Assembly (NCBI GenBank): GCA_017542425.1
Contig: JAFXXH010000061.1
Coordinates: forward strand, 1 to 34,280
DNA: 34,280 nucleotides
Origin: Oscillospiraceae bacterium
Lineage (GTDB): Bacteria > Bacillota > Clostridia > Oscillospirales > Oscillospiraceae
Reading direction: 5' to 3'
Part shown: positions 8,406 to 15,627 of the stretch, piece by piece
How positions within the stretch are numbered: the stretch's first letter is position 1
Layout: the number at the start of each line of letters is the position of its first letter
Translations under genes and position numbers: made by a program
Notes under the pieces: generated by a model
Databases searched by the model: none
What the model saw: the letters and a program-made list of their open reading frames with translations, nothing else
What the model was told of the DNA's origin: nothing

Positions 8406-8972
8406 TTAAGTAGATTTTTCAACCGCATTTTCCAGTTGCCTCAGCGCATCCATAAGATCATTTTCATACTCAAAATTTGGGGGCGCGCTATGATCCGGAT
8501 TCGTGTTTAAGAATTTTAGATACGCCTGCGTCAAACAGGATTCCAATTCTGAATCGCTCATTGTTTGCAGGTCGATCTCTACGCCGCATTCAAACCACTG
8601 GGCCAATTGTTCTTTATCACGTTCTGAATCAATTTCTATCCGCCTCAACTTGTCTGTAGCGACCCGGAAACACTGCATAATGACAGAACGTCCGCCGAAA
8701 TTGCTTTCCTTATTGATGCCCACTAAGAAATAAATGCTGCTGTCCGACTCCCAGAAATAGACCCAATTTGTCAAGTCATAATCAACAAGACCGTAAAAAT
8801 TCTTATAAAAACTTAATTTCCAGGTACCTTTATTTTCAATGATTTGTTGGATCGCATCCATTTGTGCAGAAGTAAGTTCTTTCGTTTCGCTGCGTTGACC
8901 ATCCTGGCCACTGCAGGCGGTCGAGATCGTCAAGACCAGAATTACAATGAAGAGTAAAACCGTTTTTTTCAT
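8406..8972 (-). CDS. Small lipoprotein of unknown function
   Basis: 188 residues. The N-terminus MKKTVLLFIVILVLTISTAC is a lipoprotein signal peptide with lipidation expected at Cys20; the -3 residue is Ser, a little off the usual lipobox. The mature part is mixed and acidic, with Trp/Tyr-rich segments around 51-75 (NFYGLVDYDLTNWVYFWES) and an amphipathic C-terminal helix. I recognise no family. It is last in a three-gene AT-rich operon behind a zinc-ribbon membrane protein and a 107-residue protein. The stop of the preceding gene is 22 bases before the start, and the only Shine-Dalgarno-like GGAG is unusually far (16 bases) from the ATG. A degenerate copy follows directly. Confidence 0.7.
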   Translation of the reverse strand: MKKTVLLFIVILVLTISTACSGQDGQRSETKELTSAQMDAIQQIIENKGTWKLSFYKNFYGLVDYDLTNWVYFWESDSSIYFLVGINKESNFGGRSVIMQCFRVATDKLRRIEIDSERDKEQLAQWFECGVEIDLQTMSDSELESCLTQAYLKFLNTNPDHSAPPNFEYENDLMDALRQLENAVEKST

Positions 8973-8994
8973 AATTTATCAGCTTTTTCTCCGC

Positions 8995-9318
8995 TTATAA
9001 CGCATTTTTCAATTCCTGCAACACTTTCATAACCTGTTTTTTCGGATACGCGCCGAATACTCCCGTCAAATCCAGTTCCTCGCCTCCAAGATTGCCGATC
9101 CCAACCTGAATCCAACCAGACAGCAGGACTTTGTTATCCGAATAATCTGTTTTGATAAACTTCATGTATGACCAGAGTCCGATGCCCTTTTTCCAGACGC
9201 TCTCGCCGGATTTTAATGTTGTCTGGTGATAGCCGCGTGCTGTCAGGATGCGCTGTATCGTCTGCTCCTCCTGCGTGAAGGAATAACGGAAGGGTACTTC
9301 CAGTTTTGTTCTTGCCAT
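8995..9318 (-). CDS. Conserved small protein of unknown family (107 aa)
   Basis: 107 residues, no signal peptide or membrane segment, start ATG with GAGGAGG four bases upstream. The sequence has a central SVWKKGIGLWSYMKFIK segment followed by beta-strand-like stretches (VLLSGWIQVGIGNLGGEELDLTG) and an end like GAYPKKQVMKVL. From memory, similar 'VWKKG...IK...GWI..G.GG.E.DL.G...PKK' proteins occur in Clostridia, often beside or fused to zinc ribbons, but I cannot name a domain. It is the middle gene of the XRE-linked operon, nine bases after the zinc-ribbon gene. Base composition is clearly more AT-rich than addAB or the ribosomal genes. Confidence 0.7.
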   Translation of the reverse strand: MARTKLEVPFRYSFTQEEQTIQRILTARGYHQTTLKSGESVWKKGIGLWSYMKFIKTDYSDNKVLLSGWIQVGIGNLGGEELDLTGVFGAYPKKQVMKVLQELKNAL

Positions 9319-9327
9319 GTTTCCTCC

Positions 9328-9642
9328 TCATTTCAATGTGATTGTATTACCGCACTTGGGACAGGTTGTAACGCCAGGCGCGACGTTGAGACCGCAGCTT
9401 GAACAAACTGCTTGCTTCTCCCCGTCTCCAGTCAAGCCTCTTAAGGAATCCAACCGATCTTTGTTTCTTTTTTTTACGACAGAAAAAACAATCAGAAGGA
9501 CGCCGATCGCAAAAAGCAAAAAGGAAATCATGAATCTCACTAGTGTTGAGGAAGAAAAATAGTTGAGCTGAGATGCGTTTATGAGACTCCCTACGACACC
9601 TCCGGCACCTGCAAACGCCATGATCATTCCAGCTGTAAACAT
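9328..9642 (-). CDS. Two-helix membrane protein with C-terminal zinc ribbon
   Basis: 104 residues from the ATG at 9642, which has GGAGGG six bases upstream; a TTG two codons earlier (9648) is too close to that site. Hydrophobic segments lie at about 4-23 and 33-57, followed by a basic KKRNKDR stretch, a short linker and a zinc ribbon with Cys80-x2-Cys83 and Cys94-x2-Cys97 (CSSCG...CPKCG). The ribbon should face the cytoplasm. This architecture is common in small clostridial membrane proteins of unknown role. It is the promoter-proximal gene of the three-gene operon driven from 9723-9751. Function unknown; the gene call is secure. Confidence 0.8.
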   Translation of the reverse strand: MFTAGMIMAFAGAGGVVGSLINASQLNYFSSSTLVRFMISFLLFAIGVLLIVFSVVKKRNKDRLDSLRGLTGDGEKQAVCSSCGLNVAPGVTTCPKCGNTITLK

Positions 9643-9695
9643 CTTCAACCCTCCTTTCCTTTTGAGCTGTCCTTGTATCCAAAGAACGCAATGAT

Positions 9696-9713
9696 GATAG
9701 CAAATCTGTTATC
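9696..9713. promoter_or_regulatory. Operator-like palindrome O1
   Basis: Imperfect 18-bp palindrome GATAGCAAATCTGTTATC (7 of 9 arm positions match), at roughly +3 to +20 of the transcript from 9723-9751. It matches the second site at 14 of 18 positions on the minus strand. Likely binding site for the adjacent XRE regulator. Confidence 0.5.
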
Positions 9714-9722
9714 ACTGAAACA

Positions 9723-9751
9723 ACAATATCACATCTGTTATAAGCTGTCAA
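9723..9751 (-). promoter_or_regulatory. Promoter of the three-gene AT-rich operon
   Basis: Perfect TTGACA (9746-9751), 17 bases, TATTGT (9723-9728) on the minus strand, about 75 bases before the zinc-ribbon gene. The spacer and -10 are covered by operator-like site O2 and the initial transcribed region by O1, the usual layout of a repressed promoter. Confidence 0.7.
9725..9742. promoter_or_regulatory. Operator-like palindrome O2
   Basis: 18-bp site related to O1 (shared core ATAACAGAT on the minus strand), with weak dyad symmetry (6 of 9). Its centre is 29 bases from that of O1, just under three helical turns. It overlaps the -10 and spacer of the operon promoter, so a bound regulator would block RNA polymerase. 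Confidence 0.5.
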
Positions 9752-9776
9752 GAGTCACTTTTGGAGGCTTGATCAT

Positions 9777-9989
9777 ATGATTGAACGAATGATCGGTGTG
9801 AGAACCGACCACGACGAGACGCAAAGAGAATTGGCGGCAGCGATCGGGTATCATCAGGTACAGATCGCACGCTATGAAACCGGCGTAAACGCGCCTCCCA
9901 TTGACTATCTGGTCAAGTTTTGTAGGCACTACCATGTCAGCGCCGATTATATCCTCGGTCTGCCCCGAAACGGGGAATGGCCGCGTTGA
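9777..9989 (+). CDS. Small XRE-family DNA-binding regulator
   Basis: 70 residues, essentially one Cro/C1-type helix-turn-helix domain. The core reads TQRELAAAIGYHQVQIARYETG, with the recognition helix around residues 27-36, followed by the typical PPIDYLVKFCRHYHVSADYILG segment. ATG at 9777 with GGAGG nine bases upstream. It is divergent from the three-gene operon, and the 134-base gap between them contains the operon promoter and two related 18-bp sites, so it probably represses that operon and perhaps itself. No sensor domain is present, so any signal would have to act on the HTH domain itself or through a partner. Confidence 0.88.
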   Translation: MIERMIGVRTDHDETQRELAAAIGYHQVQIARYETGVNAPPIDYLVKFCRHYHVSADYILGLPRNGEWPR

Positions 9990-10226
9990 CGGATTCCTGC
10001 GACTCCGCAAATGGAACCAGGGCATGAAAGGATACCTGTATCCATCAGAAACGCCAAGTGGGTGCGAACCCCCCAAATTCCCACACCAAAGCCTCTCATC
10101 TGAAGAAGGGCGTCTTTCGGGGCCTGTTTCGCTGCTTTTTTGCCCACTCTACGCATCGTAGAGTGCCAGTCCGGGCCATTCTACGGTCCGCACCGGCGCA
10201 GTAGGGCGCGCTTCGACCCTTGTAGC
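9990..10226. other. Gap between XRE gene and degV promoter
   Basis: No gene seen. It holds a perfect 9-bp hairpin (10145-10153 with 10157-10165) without a T-tract on the exit side, some 60 bases upstream of the degV -35 box, which could be an operator or a leftover repeat. Confidence 0.4.
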
Positions 10227-10256
10227 TTGCCAGAAGCGCCACCCTTTGCGTATACT
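10227..10256 (+). promoter_or_regulatory. degV promoter
   Basis: TTGCCA (10227-10232), 18 bases, TATACT (10251-10256), each 5/6 to consensus. The transcript would begin near 10263, giving a leader of about 35 bases with a small GCCCG/CGGGC hairpin just before the ribosome binding site. Confidence 0.7.
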
Positions 10257-10296
10257 GTACCCGTGCCCGTCCCTGCGGGCGCGGAAGGAGGACGAC

Positions 10297-11166
10297 ATGG
10301 CTTTTTCGATTTTCACGGACACCAGTGCAAATCTGCCCACGGCGTATCTGCGCTCCGAGGACATCGGCGTGGTGCCCTTTACCTATACGGTCTTTGGCCG
10401 GGACTACCAGTGCCTGGACACCGCCGCCTTTGAGAGCGAGGGCTTTTACAACGCCATGCGGCGGGGCGTGGAAGTCAGCACCACGCTGGTGCGGCCGGAG
10501 CTCTATCTGGCGGCCTTTCGTCCCCGGCTGGCGGCGGGGGAGGATCTGCTGTTTGTGGGCATGAGTTCCGGCATCAGCGGCTCGTTTCAGTGCGCCATGC
10601 TGGCCGCCGACGATCTGCGCGAGGAGTTCCCGGAGCGGCGCATCCGGCTGGTGGACAGCCTGGGCGCCTCTCTGGGCGAGGGGCTGCTGGTGATGGACGC
10701 GGCGCGCTATCGCGCCCAGGGCATGGACCTGGACGCGGCCACGGAGGCGCTGCTGCGACGGCGGCGGCAGATGGTACAGGTCTTCACGGTGGACGACCTG
10801 ATGTTTCTGCGCAAAGGCGGACGGCTCAGCAACGCCGCCGCGCTGGTGGGTACGGTACTCCAGATCAAGCCCCTGCTGAAAGGGGACGAGGCCGGGCGCA
10901 TCGTCAGCTTTGCCAAAGTCCGGGGGCGCAAGCGCTCCATCGAGGCCCTGGCGGAGCAGTACGACGCCCAGGTGGCGGAGCCGGAGGCCCAGACCGTGTG
11001 CATCGCCCACGCGGGCTGCCCCGCCGACGCCGCCGCGCTGCGGAAGCTGCTGCGGAAAAACCACCCGCCCCGGCGGATTCTGACGGTGGACTATGAGCCG
11101 GTGACCGGCTCGCACGTGGGCCCAGGGGCGCTGGCGCTGTTTTTCTACAAGGGGGAGGGAAAGTAA
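10297..11166 (+). CDS. DegV family fatty-acid-binding protein
   Basis: 289 residues from the ATG at 10297, preceded by GGAAGGAGGA; an in-frame upstream start at 10246 lies within the promoter and is rejected. DegV/EDD-fold proteins (FakB in the fatty-acid kinase system) carry a fatty acid for phosphorylation by FakA. Typical features: IFTDTSANLP at 5-14, STT at 61-63, SGISGSF at 91-97 (loops that hold the carboxylate in FakB structures), VDS at 119-121, FLRKGGRLS at 170-178, KPLL at 191-194, and the C-terminal GPGALALFF at 275-283. No fakA is nearby. It stands alone with its own promoter and is followed by the repeat block. Confidence 0.92.
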   Translation: MAFSIFTDTSANLPTAYLRSEDIGVVPFTYTVFGRDYQCLDTAAFESEGFYNAMRRGVEVSTTLVRPELYLAAFRPRLAAGEDLLFVGMSSGISGSFQCAMLAADDLREEFPERRIRLVDSLGASLGEGLLVMDAARYRAQGMDLDAATEALLRRRRQMVQVFTVDDLMFLRKGGRLSNAAALVGTVLQIKPLLKGDEAGRIVSFAKVRGRKRSIEALAEQYDAQVAEPEAQTVCIAHAGCPADAAALRKLLRKNHPPRRILTVDYEPVTGSHVGPGALALFFYKGEGK

Positions 11167-11259
11167 ACCGGCGGGTACGCAGGATTCACATAAGCCCGGT
11201 AGGGAACGCCGTCCCCGGCGTTCCGCGCAGCAGCACCCCGCGACATGGTACGCCCTTGG

Positions 11260-11492
11260 GCGAATTCGCAGCCGCCCCTTCCTTCCCCCAGCGGGGGAAG
11301 GTGGCATCCGCCGATCCCCCGCGAGGCGGGTGACGGAAGAGGGAGAACGTGACCGCTTGCAAACGGTAAAATCGTTGCTTCTTCCCACGGTTGCGGTCAT
11401 TTTCACATCGCGGTCCCACCACGTTCTCCCTCTCCGGTCGCTTTTGTGGGCGACACCCTCCCCTGCTGGGGGAGGGAAAGGGTGAGGGCGGC
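11260..11492 (+). repeat. 233-bp composite palindromic repeat, copy 1
   Basis: Begins at a GCGAATTCGC and holds two modules in opposite orientation: CCTTCCCCCAGCGGGGGAAGG...GGAAGAGGGAGAACG, and CGTTCTCCCTC...CCCTCCCCTGCTGGGGGAGGG. It is matched in reverse orientation by 28961-29194. By my count there are only about seven differences and no gap over the first 119 positions; the rest is more diverged. Confidence 0.75.
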
Positions 11493-11530
11493 AGAGAATG
11501 CTTTGATGCCCGCCAAGTCCGACAAATACG

Positions 11531-11770
11531 CACACACTCCCCTGTAGGGAAAGGACTTGTCCTTTCCGCGCAGCACACGGTATGACATGGCACGCCCTTC
11601 GGCGAATCCGCGACACGTTTGCGAATTCGCCGTAGGGAGGTGCTTGTCGGAGCATTTGCTGCCGGAAGGGGCAAGCCCCTTCCCTACGGGGGACGGTTGC
11701 GAATTCGCCCAACGTTTTACGAAAAACGCGCTGCTGCTGCCGGCGCGCCGGGGTCGGCGCGCCCTACGGG
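11531..11770 (+). repeat. Direct repeat, copy A (partner at 11989-12228)
   Basis: About 240 bases recur at a constant offset of 458, so there are no net insertions or deletions between copies. Shared anchors include CACACACTCCCCTGTAGGG, the GGAAGGGGCAAGCCCCTTCC palindrome and the GGCGCGCC palindrome at the end. It contains several variable-stem modules. Confidence 0.75.
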
Positions 11771-11988
11771 AACGGACTGCGGATTCGCCGGACGTTTGCG
11801 CAAAAACGTGCCGCCGCTGCGGGGGCGTCGGGACGCCGCCCCCTACAGGATACCGTTTGCCGTAAAAATTACCCGCCGCGACACCGATCAACGTTGGGCG
11901 AATTCGCATACGCTCAATTGTAGGGCGTGCCGACCCGGCACGCCGCGCAGCAGCACCTTACCAATTCTCCCCACCTCCGGCGAATTCG

Positions 11989-12228
11989 CACACACTCCCC
12001 TGTAGGGAAAGGGCTTGCCCTTTCCGTGCAGCACACGGTTCGACATAGAACACCCTCCGGCGAATCCGCGACACGTTTGCGAATTCGCCGGAGGGCGGCG
12101 CTTGTCGGAACATCTGCTGCCGGAAGGGGCAAGCCCCTTCCCTACAATGGGGCAGCTGCGGATTCGCCTTGGGGTTGCCGTGACGTGGGTATTGCTGCCG
12201 GCGCGCCGGGGTCGGCGCGCCCTACGGT
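11989..12228 (+). repeat. Direct repeat, copy B (partner at 11531-11770)
   Basis: Second copy of the ~240-base repeat, offset 458. The middle part after the CCCTTCCCTAC word has diverged most. The constant register suggests a segmental duplication of an already repeat-rich stretch. Confidence 0.75.
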
Positions 12229-12308
12229 TGCGGCTGCCGGTCTGCCTTGCTTTCTTCAAAAACTTCCCATTCGCAACAAAGCTTCCCACGGCAGCAGAAC
12301 ATCCCTCG

Positions 12309-12349
12309 CCATAAAAAAACGCCTGGTCAGTTCCAGGCGTTTTTTATGG
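12309..12349. terminator. Terminator of the S10-spc-alpha operon
   Basis: Stem CGCCTGG/CCAGGCG flanked by A-run and T-run (12309-12326 with 12333-12349), starting two bases after the rplQ stop. It is symmetric and can work in both directions. This marks the 3' end of the ribosomal protein transcript. Confidence 0.9.
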
Positions 12350-12350
12350 T

Positions 12351-12692
12351 TCAAACCAGTTCCAGAACGGCCATCTCGGCGGCGTCGCCGCGGCGGGGGC
12401 CGATGCGGGTCACGCGGGTGTACCCGCCCTCGCGGGACTCGTAGGTCTTGGCGACTTCGTCGAAGAGCTTCTTGGCCACGTCCTCACGGGTGATAAAGGC
12501 CAGGGCCTGACGGTAGGCGGCCAGGTTTTTCTTCTTTCCAAGGCTTATCATCTTCTCGGCCATGGCGCTGATCTCCTTGGCGCGGGTGTAGGTGGTCTCC
12601 ATGCGGCCGGTGTCCAGGAAATCTGTCACCTGCTGACGGAGCATGGCCCTGCGCTGGTCGCTGGTCTTGCCGAGCTTTCTTGTACCGGGCAT
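12351..12692 (-). CDS. rplQ: Large ribosomal subunit protein bL17
   Basis: 113 residues, normal length. Starts MPGTRKLGKTSDQRRAMLRQ, the conserved L17 N-terminus, and ends with the typical TRIGPRRGDAAEMAVLEL strand. bL17 binds 23S rRNA near the peptide exit tunnel. Last gene of the operon, 17 bases after rpoA, directly followed by the terminator. Confidence 0.97.
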   Translation of the reverse strand: MPGTRKLGKTSDQRRAMLRQQVTDFLDTGRMETTYTRAKEISAMAEKMISLGKKKNLAAYRQALAFITREDVAKKLFDEVAKTYESREGGYTRVTRIGPRRGDAAEMAVLELV

Positions 12693-12709
12693 TTCGGTCT
12701 TCCTCCTAA

Positions 12710-13660
12710 TCAGTTGTTCTCGTCGCTTGCCAGGCTCAAGCCCATCATAGCCAGCTTATGCTCGACTTCCTCCAGGGACTTGCGGCCAAGGTTGCGCACT
12801 TTGATCATTTCATCCTGGGTCTTGCCGACCAGGTCCTCCACCGTGTTGATGTTGGCTCTCTTCAGGCAGTTGAAGCTGCGGACGGAGAGATCCAGCTCCT
12901 CGATGGTCATCTCCAGCACCTTGTCCCGCTGGGCCTCCACCTTTTCCACCACCGTGGCGCGGGAGCCGATGTTCTCGCTCAGGTCGGTGAAGATGGTGAA
13001 GTGGTCGCAGAGAATCTTGGCGCCCAGGGAGACGGCGTCGCGGGCGGTGATGGTCTTGTCGGTCCAGACTTCGATGGTCAGCTTATCGAAATCGGTCTGA
13101 TTGCCAACGCGGGTGTTCTCCACCGTGTAGTTGACCTTCAGAACGGGGTTGTAGATCGAGTCCACCGGGATCGTGCCGATGGTGGCCTGGGGGTTCTTGT
13201 TGCGGTCTGCGGTGACGTAGCCTCTGCCGTGGTTGAAGCTCAGCTCCATGCTGATGGAGGCGTCGGGACCCAGGGTGGCGATGTGGTGCTCGGGGTTCAG
13301 GATCTCCACGTCGCTGTCGGCGCGGATATCGCCCGCTGTGACCTCACGCTCGCCGGAGGCTTCCAGATAGACCGTTTTGGCGCCCTCACAGTGCAGACGG
13401 GCAATGATGCCCTTGACGTTCAGGACGATCTCGGTGACATCTTCTTTGACGCCGGGGATCGTGGCGAACTCGTGCTGGATCCCCGCAATTTTGATGGCGG
13501 TGACGGCGGTGCCGGGAAGAGAGGAGAGAAGCACTCTGCGAAGGGAGTTGCCCAAAGTCGTGCCGTAGCCACGCTCAAGGGGCTCCACGACATACTTGCC
13601 GTAGGATTCATCGGACGGAGTCTCGATGCACTCGATGCGGGGCTTTTTGATTTCAATCAT
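12710..13660 (-). CDS. rpoA: DNA-directed RNA polymerase subunit alpha
   Basis: 316 residues, usual length. The N-terminal dimerisation/assembly domain (about 1-230) has [19 protein letters not shown] at 33-51; the C-terminal domain (about 245-316), with the helix-hairpin-helix [14 protein letters not shown]...[12 protein letters not shown], contacts UP elements and activators. The ATG at 13660 has AAGGAGGG about 12 bases upstream, slightly far. A 152-base gap with hairpins separates it from rpsD, longer than most spacings in the operon. Confidence 0.98.
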   Translation of the reverse strand: MIEIKKPRIECIETPSDESYGKYVVEPLERGYGTTLGNSLRRVLLSSLPGTAVTAIKIAGIQHEFATIPGVKEDVTEIVLNVKGIIARLHCEGAKTVYLEASGEREVTAGDIRADSDVEILNPEHHIATLGPDASISMELSFNHGRGYVTADRNKNPQATIGTIPVDSIYNPVLKVNYTVENTRVGNQTDFDKLTIEVWTDKTITARDAVSLGAKILCDHFTIFTDLSENIGSRATVVEKVEAQRDKVLEMTIEELDLSVRSFNCLKRANINTVEDLVGKTQDEMIKVRNLGRKSLEEVEHKLAMMGLSLASDENN

Positions 13661-13812
13661 GTGGTATTGTTACCCTCCTTCTTAGTTTCGGCTGAGGAAG
13701 CGCGTGGAGACGGTCGCCCAGGCTGGGAGAAGTCCCCATCGCGGCTCCTGAGCATTGGCGTGCTTTCGCACGCGGTCGGTTCAGCTTACCAAGCGTTCTG
13801 AGGGTCTTCCAA
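13661..13812 (-). promoter_or_regulatory. Structured rpsD-rpoA intercistronic region
   Basis: 152 bases without an ORF. On the transcribed strand it contains GCGTGC-GAAA-GCACGC (13758-13773), a six-pair stem capped by a GNRA tetraloop, and a second stem GGGGA/CTCCC nearby. No T-tract and no good promoter were found. It could be a processing or regulatory site adjusting rpoA/rplQ output. Confidence 0.4.
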
Positions 13813-14418
13813 TTACTTGGAATACAGCTCGACGATGAGGTGCTCCTCGATGGGCATGTCGATGTCTTCTCTCGCGGGGGTGGCGTTGATCTTCGCAATC
13901 ATGTTGTTGGCGTCATAGTCGATCCACTTCGGGGGCTGACGGAAGGCGTTGTCCTCGATGTTGGCCTTGATCTTCTCCAGGGACTTGCTGGAGTCCTTCA
14001 GGGTGACGACCATGCCGGGCTTCACCAGGAAGCTGGGGATGTTGACGCGGCGGCCGTTGACGGTGAAGTGGCCGTGGCTGACCAGCTGGCGGGCCTCGGC
14101 GCGGGTCATGGCGAAGCCCAGACGGAACACCACGTTGTCCAGACGGGACTCCAGGATGCTCAGCAGGTTCTCGCCGGTCTGGCCGGGACGGCGCTGGGCC
14201 ATGTCGAAATAGTTGCGGAACTGCCGCTCCAGGACGCCGTAGATGAACTTCACCTTCTGCTTCTCCTGCAGCTGCATCCCGTACTCGGACTGCTTGCGGC
14301 GCATCCCCTTCTGACCCTTGGGGTCGCGGGTGGTGGTCTTCTTGGCGTAACCCAGGCTGGCCGGGGAAATGCCCAGCGCCTTGCAGCGCTTGGCAATGGG
14401 CTGAATACTTCTTGCCAT
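13813..14418 (-). CDS. rpsD: Small ribosomal subunit protein uS4
   Basis: 201 residues, cysteine-poor (non-zinc) N-terminus with only one Cys. The S4 RNA-binding domain is visible in the middle (RLDNVVFRLGFAMTRAEARQLVSHGHFTVNG), and the tail ends EEHLIVELYSK as in other Firmicutes. uS4 is a primary 16S rRNA binder that starts 30S body assembly and sits at the mRNA entry; in several bacteria it represses its own operon. Twenty bases after rpsK. Confidence 0.97.
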   Translation of the reverse strand: MARSIQPIAKRCKALGISPASLGYAKKTTTRDPKGQKGMRRKQSEYGMQLQEKQKVKFIYGVLERQFRNYFDMAQRRPGQTGENLLSILESRLDNVVFRLGFAMTRAEARQLVSHGHFTVNGRRVNIPSFLVKPGMVVTLKDSSKSLEKIKANIEDNAFRQPPKWIDYDANNMIAKINATPAREDIDMPIEEHLIVELYSK

Positions 14419-14437
14419 TGTTCTCTACCTCCTTTGA

Positions 14438-14842
14438 TCAGACACGACGACGCTTGGGAGGACGGCAGCCGTTGTGGGGGATGGGCGTCACGTCCTTGAT
14501 CATCGTAACCTCCAGACCGGCGGTCTGCAGGGCGCGAATGGCGGCCTCACGTCCGGAGCCGGGGCCCCGCACATAGACCTCCACGGTCTTCAGACCGTGC
14601 TCCATGGCCGCCCGTGCGGCGGTCTCCGCCGCAGTCTGCGCGGCAAAGGGGGTGGATTTCTTGCTGCCACGGAAGCCCATGCCGCCGGCGGAAGCCCAGG
14701 AGATGGCGTTCCCGCCCAGGTCGGTGATGGTGACCATGGTATTGTTGAAGGAGGAGCTGATATGCACCTGGCCCTTTTCGATGTTCTTGCGCTCTCTGCG
14801 GCGCGTGCGGACAACCTTCTTGCCCTTGGTATTCGCTGCCAT
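14438..14842 (-). CDS. rpsK: Small ribosomal subunit protein uS11
   Basis: 134 residues. A basic N-terminal tail precedes the conserved [26 protein letters not shown], and the protein ends with [18 protein letters not shown], the canonical S11 C-terminus. uS11 forms the 30S platform near the E-site mRNA. Start ATG 14842 with GGAGGG upstream, 15 bases after rpsM. Confidence 0.97.
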   Translation of the reverse strand: MAANTKGKKVVRTRRRERKNIEKGQVHISSSFNNTMVTITDLGGNAISWASAGGMGFRGSKKSTPFAAQTAAETAARAAMEHGLKTVEVYVRGPGSGREAAIRALQTAGLEVTMIKDVTPIPHNGCRPPKRRRV

Positions 14843-14857
14843 TTACATATCCCTCCC

Positions 14858-15223
14858 TTACTTCTTCTTGTTGGCGATGGTGCGTTTCGGACCCTTGCGG
14901 GTACGGGCGTTGGTCTTGCTGCGCTGGCCGCGGACGGGCAGGCCCTTGCGGTGACGGGTGCCGCGATAGCAGCCGATCTCCATCAGGCGCTTGATGTCCA
15001 GCGCGGTCTGGCGGCGCAGGTCGCCCTCCACCACATAGTGGTCGATGCACTCACGCAGCTTGGCCTCTTCCTCTTCGGTCAGGTTCTTCACGCGGGTGTC
15101 GGGGTTGATCCCGGTCTCCGCCAGGATCTTGTTCGCGCTGGTTCTGCCGATGCCGTAGATGTAGGTCAGGCCGATCTCGATCCTCTTATCCTTGGGCAGG
15201 TCAACGCCGGCGATTCTTGCCAT
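14858..15223 (-). CDS. rpsM: Small ribosomal subunit protein uS13
   Basis: 121 residues from ATG 15223, giving the canonical [10 protein letters not shown] start. A TTG three codons upstream (15232) is in frame and closer to the AAAGGA site (4 bases against 13), so it could serve as an alternative start. Contains the helix-two-turn-helix region and the basic tail [20 protein letters not shown] that contacts P-site tRNA. First gene of the alpha part, preceded by an unusual 290-base hairpin-rich gap. Confidence 0.95.
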   Translation of the reverse strand: MARIAGVDLPKDKRIEIGLTYIYGIGRTSANKILAETGINPDTRVKNLTEEEEAKLRECIDHYVVEGDLRRQTALDIKRLMEIGCYRGTRHRKGLPVRGQRSKTNARTRKGPKRTIANKKK

Positions 15224-15227
15224 GTTT

Positions 15228-15513
15228 CTCAATCAATCCTTTCATTGATTTTATACCCTCGGGTCTTACGATCGCATGGTCGCAGTAACCCAACCCTCCG
15301 GGCTGCGGTATAAGACAGCCGGGACGGGCCGCAAGGCCAGAAAAAGCCTCGCAGAGTTTTCGCCCGCAGGCGAAAAGAAATTTGAATTGTTTTTTGCGTG
15401 GCTCCGCCGCGCAAAAAATCCTTCTCGCTTAAGCGAGTGTGCCCGCAGGGCGCGCTCGCGGAGCGCAGCCCTCTCGTTTTCGAGCCCAGCGAAGCGGGTC
15501 GAAAACGAATGCT
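15228..15513 (-). repeat. Hairpin array in the rpmJ-rpsM gap
   Basis: Five stem-loops in 286 bases with no ORF: 15357-15376 (TTTTCGCC stem), 15390-15418 (TTTTTTGCG/CGCAAAAAA, terminator-like), 15424-15437 (CTCGCTTAAGCGAG, perfect), 15447-15472 and 15475-15507 (CGTTTTCGA/TCGAAAACG with inner CCC/GGG), the last starting six bases after rpmJ. A weak promoter-like TTGCGG-16-TATACC also lies here. It may attenuate, process or protect the alpha part of the message. Confidence 0.55.
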
Positions 15514-15627
15514 TTAGCCCTGTCTCTGCTTGTGCTTGGGGTTCTCGCAGATGACCATGACGACGCCCTTGCGCTTGATGATCTTGCACTTTTCGCACAT
15601 GGGCTTGACAGACGGTCTGACTTTCAT
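15514..15627 (-). CDS. rpmJ: Large ribosomal subunit protein bL36 (zinc form)
   Basis: 37 residues, [20 protein letters not shown] then [17 protein letters not shown]. The four zinc ligands Cys11, Cys14, Cys27 and His32 are present, so this is the C+ paralogue. The start ATG 15627 has TAGGAGGT upstream. It lies between infA and rpsM as in other Firmicutes, 19 bases after infA. bL36 is a late-assembling 50S protein near the stalk base. Confidence 0.97.
   Translation of the reverse strand: MKVRPSVKPMCEKCKIIKRKGVVMVICENPKHKQRQG

Larger units (their letters stand above)
11199..12226. repeat. Cluster of variable-stem palindromic modules with GCGAATTCGC linkers
   Basis: Nine short palindromes share ends GTAGGG ... 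CCG(C/G)GCAGCA (or the reverse) but differ in the stem between them. Examples are stems AACGCCG near 11202-11224, AAAGGRC near 11545 and 12003, GAAGGGGC near 11664 and 12122, CGGCGCGCC near 11741 and 12199, GGGCGTCG near 11820, and GCGTGCC near 11924. The stems stay self-complementary while their sequence changes. Between them GCGAATTCGC occurs at 11260, 11621, 11699, 11898, 11980 and 12079. No protein gene is credible here. This is a REP/BIME-like intergenic repeat landscape. Confidence 0.7.

Noticed and set aside
10060-10090. tRNA fragment (GGGTTCGCACCC-like word on the minus strand)
   Set aside because: No acceptor stem, anticodon arm or full cloverleaf can be formed around it.
10145-10165. 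Terminator after the XRE gene
   Set aside because: Nine-pair stem but no T-tract following it in either direction; the T-run precedes it on the plus strand.
11199-12226. CRISPR array
   Set aside because: Repeats are palindromes of varying stem and irregular spacing; there are no constant repeat/spacer units and no cas genes.
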